Source: Homalodisca vitripennis (lineage: Eukaryota > Arthropoda > Insecta > Hemiptera > Cicadellidae). From it: a stretch of DNA of 64,000 nucleotides. The DNA is taken from contig NC_060209.1 of assembly GCF_021130785.1 (NCBI RefSeq), forward strand, positions 20,235,501 to 20,299,500. Reading direction: 5' to 3'. The position numbers were made by a program, and so were the translations under genes. This document shows, one piece after another, positions 59,160 through 64,000 of this stretch. The notes below the pieces were generated by a model. It was not told the origin of the DNA and searched no databases. It saw nothing but the letters and a program-made list of their open reading frames with translations. Every line of letters begins with the position of its first letter. The first letter of the stretch is position 1.

Positions 59160-59860
59160 CAACCTTCTGCAGAAATCCTGAACTGGGTGCATTTGTTTGG
59201 TTCGCTCACGTATTGCATTATTAATACGTAACTCAAATTCTTGCGTAACAATCTTCTTAAATGAGTGACATCCTATGCAGTGACAACGCCTCCAGGAATA
59301 TTGAACTCCTTTTGCTGAAATACTGAACCGGTTGCATTTGCTTGGTTCGCTCATGTATTGCATTATTAATATGTTACTCAAAATTTTGCATAACAACTTT
59401 CTTGAATGAGTGATTACAACAATAGGTAATGAGAAAATTCAAAATTATTTGTACAATATAAATATATTATATTATATTTAGTTCCTCAGTTCGTTTGCCA
59501 AGTACAAGAACAAATTATACAACAATTCCAAAATTACAATATGTATTCTATAGACTTACATCCTGTGCAGTGACAACGCCTCCAGGAATATTGAACTCCT
59601 TTTGCAGAAATACTGAACCGGTTGCATTTGCTTGGTTCGCTCATGTATTGCATTATTAATATGTTACTCAAAATTTTGCATAACAACTTTCTTGAATGAG
59701 TGATTACAACAATAGGTAATGAAAACATTCTAAACTATTTGTACAATATAAATATATTATATTATGTTATATTTAGTTACTCAGTTAGTTTGCTAAATAC
59801 AGGAACAAATTATACAACAATTCTAAAATTACAACACCTATTTTATAGACTTACATCCTG
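59160..59860. repeat. ~295-bp tandem repeat, two full units plus a partial one
   Basis: Units run from about 59265 and 59560, each with CAGTGACAACGCCTCCAGG, then AACCGGTTGCATTTGCTTGG, ATGAGTGATTACAACAATAG and ACAATATAAATATATTATAT. The first (59160-59264) is truncated and diverged. The next unit start (59860) leads straight into the middle part of a fold-back element, whose first bases (CATCCTGTGCAGTGACAACGCC) are the same as the unit start. Confidence 0.9.
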
Positions 59861-60075
59861 TGCAGTGACAACGCCTGGACTGGACTCCAAGCAGCTTTTG
59901 GGTATGTTTAAACCCTTTCTGTCCCTCTTTCTGTTCTTTGTTTTGTATGTATTAATACCTCCCTCACCTGACGAAGAGGATAGATTCCAATCCTCGAAAC
60001 GTTGTGTTATACCAAAGTCCGAAATCGTGTTATCCTTTCCAAATTTCCATCGTCAATAAAAAACTTCAAAATAAT
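59861..60075 (+). mobile_element. Fold-back family half element (middle plus right arm)
   Basis: Middle GACAACGCCTGGACTGGACT and CAAGCAGCTTTTGGGTATG, then the intact motif at 59968-60003 and an arm shortened by a deletion after ATACC (the GATGGCAAA block is missing), ending CCATCGTCAATAAAAAACTT. A plus-strand frame crosses it but is not conserved between copies. Confidence 0.85.
59968..60003 (+). ncRNA. Hammerhead-like motif, GAGGAT stem II (best-preserved copy)
   Basis: CAC precedes CTGACGA. An extra A follows, then a perfect 6-bp stem GAGGAT/ATCCTC with an 8-nt loop, GAAA, and the palindrome ACGT with T as the putative cleavage-site base. The following GTG pairs with CAC as a 3-bp stem I. 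All three helices of a hammerhead can thus be drawn. Departures from the consensus are the extra A before stem II and a GUU triplet. Confidence 0.42.
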
Positions 60076-60472
60076 AAAATAATCTATTCTATATTATGAA
60101 TAATCTAAATGAATAACATTAAAATGTATGAAATAGGCCAAATCGCTTTAAAAAGACGAACTCCGTTGAAATTCAATTATTGATTGTTTGTTAACAAGTC
60201 TATAACATTAGTAATTATAATATTAAATAAGTTGTAATAACTTTTATGTGTTAATATCACTGCAATGCCGTACTCAACTGTCAAAACATAAAAAAGTATT
60301 CAGCAGAAATAGTGAGCAATGTTTACAGCAAAAACGTCAAAATAGTGCATATATTATTCATATTGACATCAAATTACAAGTTGATTTACCTAATTGATTT
60401 ATACACCAAGAACTTGTGTGGGCGTTGAGGGTCGGCGACGCATGGTCTACAGAACTGCAAAGGGTCTGATTT
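60076..60472. other. AT-rich spacer
   Basis: No gene seen. The frames at 60358-60579 overlap the start of the direct repeat. Confidence 0.45.
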
Positions 60473-60578
60473 GTGATCTGAGTTGGGCACAGCACAAGGG
60501 TTGTATAAGTCCCCCTCACATGCCAGAGGCCTATGAAGATGAACAGAGAAAGACTAAGAAAAGACATACTTGTACTTA
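60473..60578 (+). repeat. Direct repeat, left copy
   Basis: Shares TGATCTGAGTTGGGCACAGC, then CACATGCCAGAGGCCTATGA and AGACATACTTGTACTT with 60825-60964. The right copy has about 35 extra bases after CAGCACAAG. Confidence 0.9.
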
Positions 60579-60624
60579 ATAATTACAAGCTCTACAGACC
60601 TGTACAGGGTGTGACTTTTGATCT

Positions 60625-60790
60625 GATTCTTTGTTTGAATGTTATTTTTGACGATGGAAGGATTGTGAAGGAAACAGGATTTTCCGGACATTTGCCATCG
60701 CTCAGAACTACTGATCGCGAGAGAAATCAATAACCCTACGTTTCGAGATCTGCAATCTGATCTCTTCTTCAGGTAAATAACTAACCTAAT
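60625..60790 (-). mobile_element. Inverted arm of the GAGATC fold-back family
   Basis: On the minus strand: TTACCTGAAGAAGAG, stem and loop, GAAACGTA (motif 60737-60772), then GAGCGATGGCAAATGTCCGG and the outer block AATCCTTCCATCGTC. It sits between two direct repeats. Stem II here is a perfect GAGATC/GATCTC. Confidence 0.86.
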
Positions 60791-60824
60791 ACATGATCTG
60801 AGTTGTACATAATACAGAACCTTT

Positions 60825-60964
60825 TGATCTGAGTTGGGCACAGCACAAGTATTTTCAGTATTGTTCTGTTCCGAGCACCTACAATAGTTGTACAAGTCCC
60901 TCTCACATGCCAGAGGCCTATGAAGATGAACAGAGAAAGACTAAGAAAAGACATACTTGTACTT
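60825..60964 (+). repeat. Direct repeat, right copy
   Basis: Second copy of the sequence at 60473-60578. It starts TTTGATCTGAGTTGGGCAC and ends ACATACTTGTACTTT. The pair is about 350 bp apart. Confidence 0.9.
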
Positions 60965-62035
60965 TGAAATGATAAGCTGTGACATTGCGAGACTTTGACA
61001 ATTTGTACGAGCAGTTAAAATTGGCAACGTCGCTCCCGCGAAGTCTGTATGCACAATGGCGTTCTGTGCTTAGATGCTTATTTGTGCGGTAGTCAGAGTT
61101 CCTGTGCTTGTGGTCCCGGCAGTTGTCACCCGGCCTTGTCACATTCCGTAGCCGATGTTCAACACTTGTCATTACCGACCATTACCAGTCGGCTGCCGCC
61201 TAAGTATAGTCCCCGCGTTAATGTTATGAAATTAATGACTTTGTTGGCCCGTCCCCGTATCGTTCAGATTCCTCCCTAATTGTGCTGGATGGATAGACGC
61301 CCAGTTTTTTTGTCCCCTAACCAGGTGTGGGCTGGCTCTCCATGGGAACTACTTTGGACCTCGGCTGCTTTTACACGATTTCATTTTTAGCTTATCAATT
61401 TCCGAGAGCCGTTTTGTTTGTCCGGTGACTCAGCTCTGCTGTCTTGTTAACACCGTGCCAGCCGGTGTAAATCTCGTCCTCTTCTTCTTTCACACTGTCT
61501 TGTTTGTCCCTGTTCGGATTCCATATAGTTGACTAATCCGACAGTTTATAATGGGTTCCTTTAATTGCTAATTGGTGTCAGGAGTACACACTCGTGTGGT
61601 CAGAGAACGATAAGCTTCGTTTTAAGTCTGTATTGTGGTAACTACGAAAGTAATCTCGTTCTCTTCTTTAAAACAAGTCGTAGCTGTCGTAAACGTAAAT
61701 TTACTACATTTATGGAATATTTTAGGAACCCATCTACGAGCAAAATACTTTGAAATTAAAAATAAATGTCTAGTTTGTGTTACATTCAAAAGGAATGTTC
61801 TCATTACTAAGGCTATATGTAGAATCATACGTATGCATTGACTTGTTGACGAGATTTCAATAGTATAATCTCTTTCTCAATAAGCCAAGTTATTAGAGTT
61901 TTATATTGAGAAATAAGAGGTCGGGAATATCCCGATAAGAATATTTACAAAGAAGAACTTTGTACATACAACGGATGAGAAATTAAGTCTCCAACTGGTA
62001 AACAATAGGCATTGTCACCGCATTAGGTAGATTTA
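60965..62035. other. GC-richer unique segment then AT-rich spacer
   Basis: About 61020-61530 is unusually GC-rich for the window and has open frames of 76-84 codons on both strands, none recognised. It resembles an untranslated or promoter-proximal region but cannot be tied to a gene. 61.5-62.0 kb is AT-rich. Confidence 0.35.
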
Positions 62036-63028
62036 GATAGGGTAGATCAGAGAGCTGGTAGACCAATTAAGATAGCAATCGTATAAACAATAATGCTGGT
62101 GGAAGTTTTTTAACAAAAAATTAGAAATTATTATTCAATGTCGTGACGTACTCCACATTCAGGTCAAAGGTACCAGAAAAGATGTAGATCAGAGAGCTGA
62201 CAGACCAATGAAGATAGCAATCGTATAAACAATAATGCTGGTGGAAGTTTTTTAACAAAAAATTAGAAATTATTATTCAATGTCGTGACGTACTCCACAT
62301 TCAGGTCAAAGGTACCTGAAAAGATGTAGATCAGAGCGCTGACAGACCAACGAAGATAACAGTCGAATAAAAAAATAATGATGGATGAAGTTTTTTTAAC
62401 AAAAAATTAGAAATTATTATTCAATGTCGTGACGCACTCCACATTCAGTTAAAAGGTACCTGAAAAGATGTAGATCAGAGAGCTGATAAACCAATGAAGA
62501 TAGCAATCGTATATAAAAAATAATGCTGGTGGACATTTTTAACAAAAAATTAGAAATTATTATTCAATGTCGTGACGTACTCCACATTCAGGTCAAAGGT
62601 ACTAGAAAAGATGTAGATCAGAGAGCTGACAGACCAATGAAGATAGCAATCGTATAAACAATAATGCTGGTGGAAGTTTTTTTTAACAAAAAATTAGAAA
62701 TTATTATTCAATGTCGTGACGTACTCCACATTCAGGTCAAAGGTACCAGAAAAGATGTAGATCAGAGAGCTGACAGACCAATGAAGATAGCAATCGTATA
62801 AACAATAATGCTGGTGGACATTTTTAACAAAAAATTAGAAATTATTATTCAATGTCGTGACGTACTCCACATTCAGGTCAAAGGTACCAGAAAAGATGTA
62901 GATCAGAGAGCTGACAGACCAATGAAGATAGCAATCGTATAAACAACAATGCTGGTGGACAGTTTTTTTTTTTTTAACAAAAAATTAAAAATTATTATTC
63001 AATGTCGTGACGTACTTCACATTCATAC
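62036..63028. repeat. 142-bp tandem array, about seven units
   Basis: GTAGATCAGAG anchors at 62042, 62184, 62326, 62470, 62612, 62757 and 62898. Units share GACAGACCAATGAAGATAGC, AACAAAAAATTAGAAATTAT and GTCGTGACGTACTCCACATT. Most length variation comes from a T run before AACAAAAAATTAG: 6, 6, 7, 5, 8, 5 and 13 residues in order. Confidence 0.96.
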
Positions 63029-64000
63029 GTACATACTCAGGTCACATGTTCCAGGCAAGGCAATACGGATTTTGTGGGGAGGTTCTTTACATAGCCTGCT
63101 GCCTGATGAGCAAAAATGCCTCCACTCAGTCTGGCATCCCAGTTGTACGAACACAGCCCTGTTGGATTCCTAAATTCACAGCTTATCTCCATTCGACTAA
63201 GTCAATATAATGGAATACATCAAACGTTCCAGGAAGGATTAAAGAGAAATCAAGGACGAGAATGTTTCTTTTTGTCTATGTAAAACAAGAACTGCGAAGC
63301 TAACCAAAACTGGTTTAATATTTTTTACAGTACCCACTATATTTCGCCTGGACAGATAAAAAACCGGACAGGATCCCATTAGGAAAGTGTTAGAGAAAGT
63401 GTGATTACATGCGATGTACCTAATGCGTTACACGTTTTTATATATAAGATCAATATTCTTCATCGAATTTACTTTACAATTAGGTTCAAAGTATTGTAGT
63501 GATTTTATATGTTTTATCCGTTATGGTGACTGATCCATCTATGGCAGATTCAGATGAAACTATATTTTCCTCACACTAATTTTATTTGTTATCTTTCAAA
63601 TATACAAAAATGTCAATTTCTTTATTTCCTTGTAAAATATTAGCACAATTATCACAATATCAAAAAAGTAGCCGGAAAAAGCTGAACAGATTGTTGTACA
63701 TATTTAGTAAGCCGGTAATTTGGAATGTAATACATAGTGATTCTTCCATTAGGAAGGTATTTATAAAATTAATAAATTATCGTTTTTCGCCATTGAATTA
63801 CGAGTTTTTCTGAAAAATCATGTCCGAGTAATTATAACAGTGCGCAGTTCCAGGAAAACATGGCTTTCTTTATGAATCAAGCGCAGACCGGGACAGGTAC
63901 GACCAGAGACCACGGCTTCTGGCGCATGCGCTGTTCTAATGTCTCTACATTCCTGCGCTAACCGCATTTGTGGAATTAAACTCATCCTGTACGACTAATA
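63029..64000. other. Right-edge sequence, no gene identified
   Basis: Mixed composition at first, then AT-rich. Short plus frames at 62949-63210 and 63586-63813 match nothing I know. The last 160 bp become GC-richer (GGCGCATGCGC near 63921) and could be the edge of a feature beyond the window. Confidence 0.4.

Noticed and set aside
59700..60059. 119-codon plus frame running into the fold-back element
   Set aside because: It mixes tandem-repeat and fold-back sequence, and other copies of the fold-back do not keep the frame.
60473..60964. Solo or paired LTRs of a small LTR retrotransposon
   Set aside because: No TG...CA termini, primer-binding site or polypurine tract, and the interior is a fold-back arm.

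Overview
The window looks like AT-rich, repeat-dominated animal nuclear DNA, most likely from an insect. It has no bacterial gene organisation. It carries decayed APE/RT non-LTR retrotransposons of the Jockey/CR1 kind, a PIF/Harbinger transposase exon with an intron donor, a Tc1/mariner-like transposase and hAT-type MITEs. It also has many tandem arrays and one spliced host exon. A hemipteran is plausible from the mix of elements, but that is an inference.

Host genes are sparse. The one host exon I recognise is at 38739-38853 (minus strand), a 38-codon internal exon of the dolichyl-phosphate GlcNAc-1-phosphotransferase gene (Alg7/DPAGT1), with a clean acceptor and a GTAAGT donor. A second candidate exon (4293-4441, plus) encodes a hydrophobic N-terminus and ends at a strong donor. 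Short unidentified open frames lie at 36864-37081 and 41629-41877 (minus). GC-rich unique islands near 23.1-23.5, 30.8-31.2 and 61.0-61.5 kb could be promoters or first exons, but this is not shown.

Layout. 0.5-2.4 kb: fifteen units of a 126-bp satellite. 3.1-4.0 kb: Harbinger deletion derivative. 4.6-6.1 kb: non-LTR fragment. 6.2-6.8 kb: 590-bp fold-back element. 8.3-8.5 kb: related fold-back. 10.4 kb: tRNA-like unit. 13.4-16.8 kb: long decayed non-LTR element carrying a hAT MITE. 17.8-19.4 kb: ~170-bp satellite. 21.6-22.4 kb: non-LTR 3' end. 24.7 kb: hAT MITE with perfect 8-bp target duplication. 25.7-27.0 kb: 85-bp array. 27.5-28.0 kb: mariner-like MITE. 29-33 kb: small arrays. 36.1 kb: C15A array. 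38.3-38.6 kb: fold-back element. 42-43.6 kb: Tc1/mariner-like pseudogene followed by a second C15A array. 46.5 kb: cluster of three hairpins. 47.0-47.7 kb: non-LTR 3' end abutting a fold-back. 48.1-50.3 kb: duplication and more fold-back elements. 50.75 kb: hAT MITE. 53.4-54.2 kb: 86-bp array ending in a 167-bp palindrome. 56.1-57.5 kb: ~111-bp array. 58.1 kb: 107-bp hAT-like MITE. 59.2-61.0 kb: tandem and fold-back repeats. 62.0-63.0 kb: 142-bp array.

The most interesting signal is a recurrent short motif in the fold-back elements: CTGANGA, one A, a 5-6-bp stem, GAAA, then a loopless palindrome (ACGT or AGGCCT). This is close to a hammerhead ribozyme core of the dimer-forming kind. The stem and palindrome sequences differ completely between repeat families while the core is kept.
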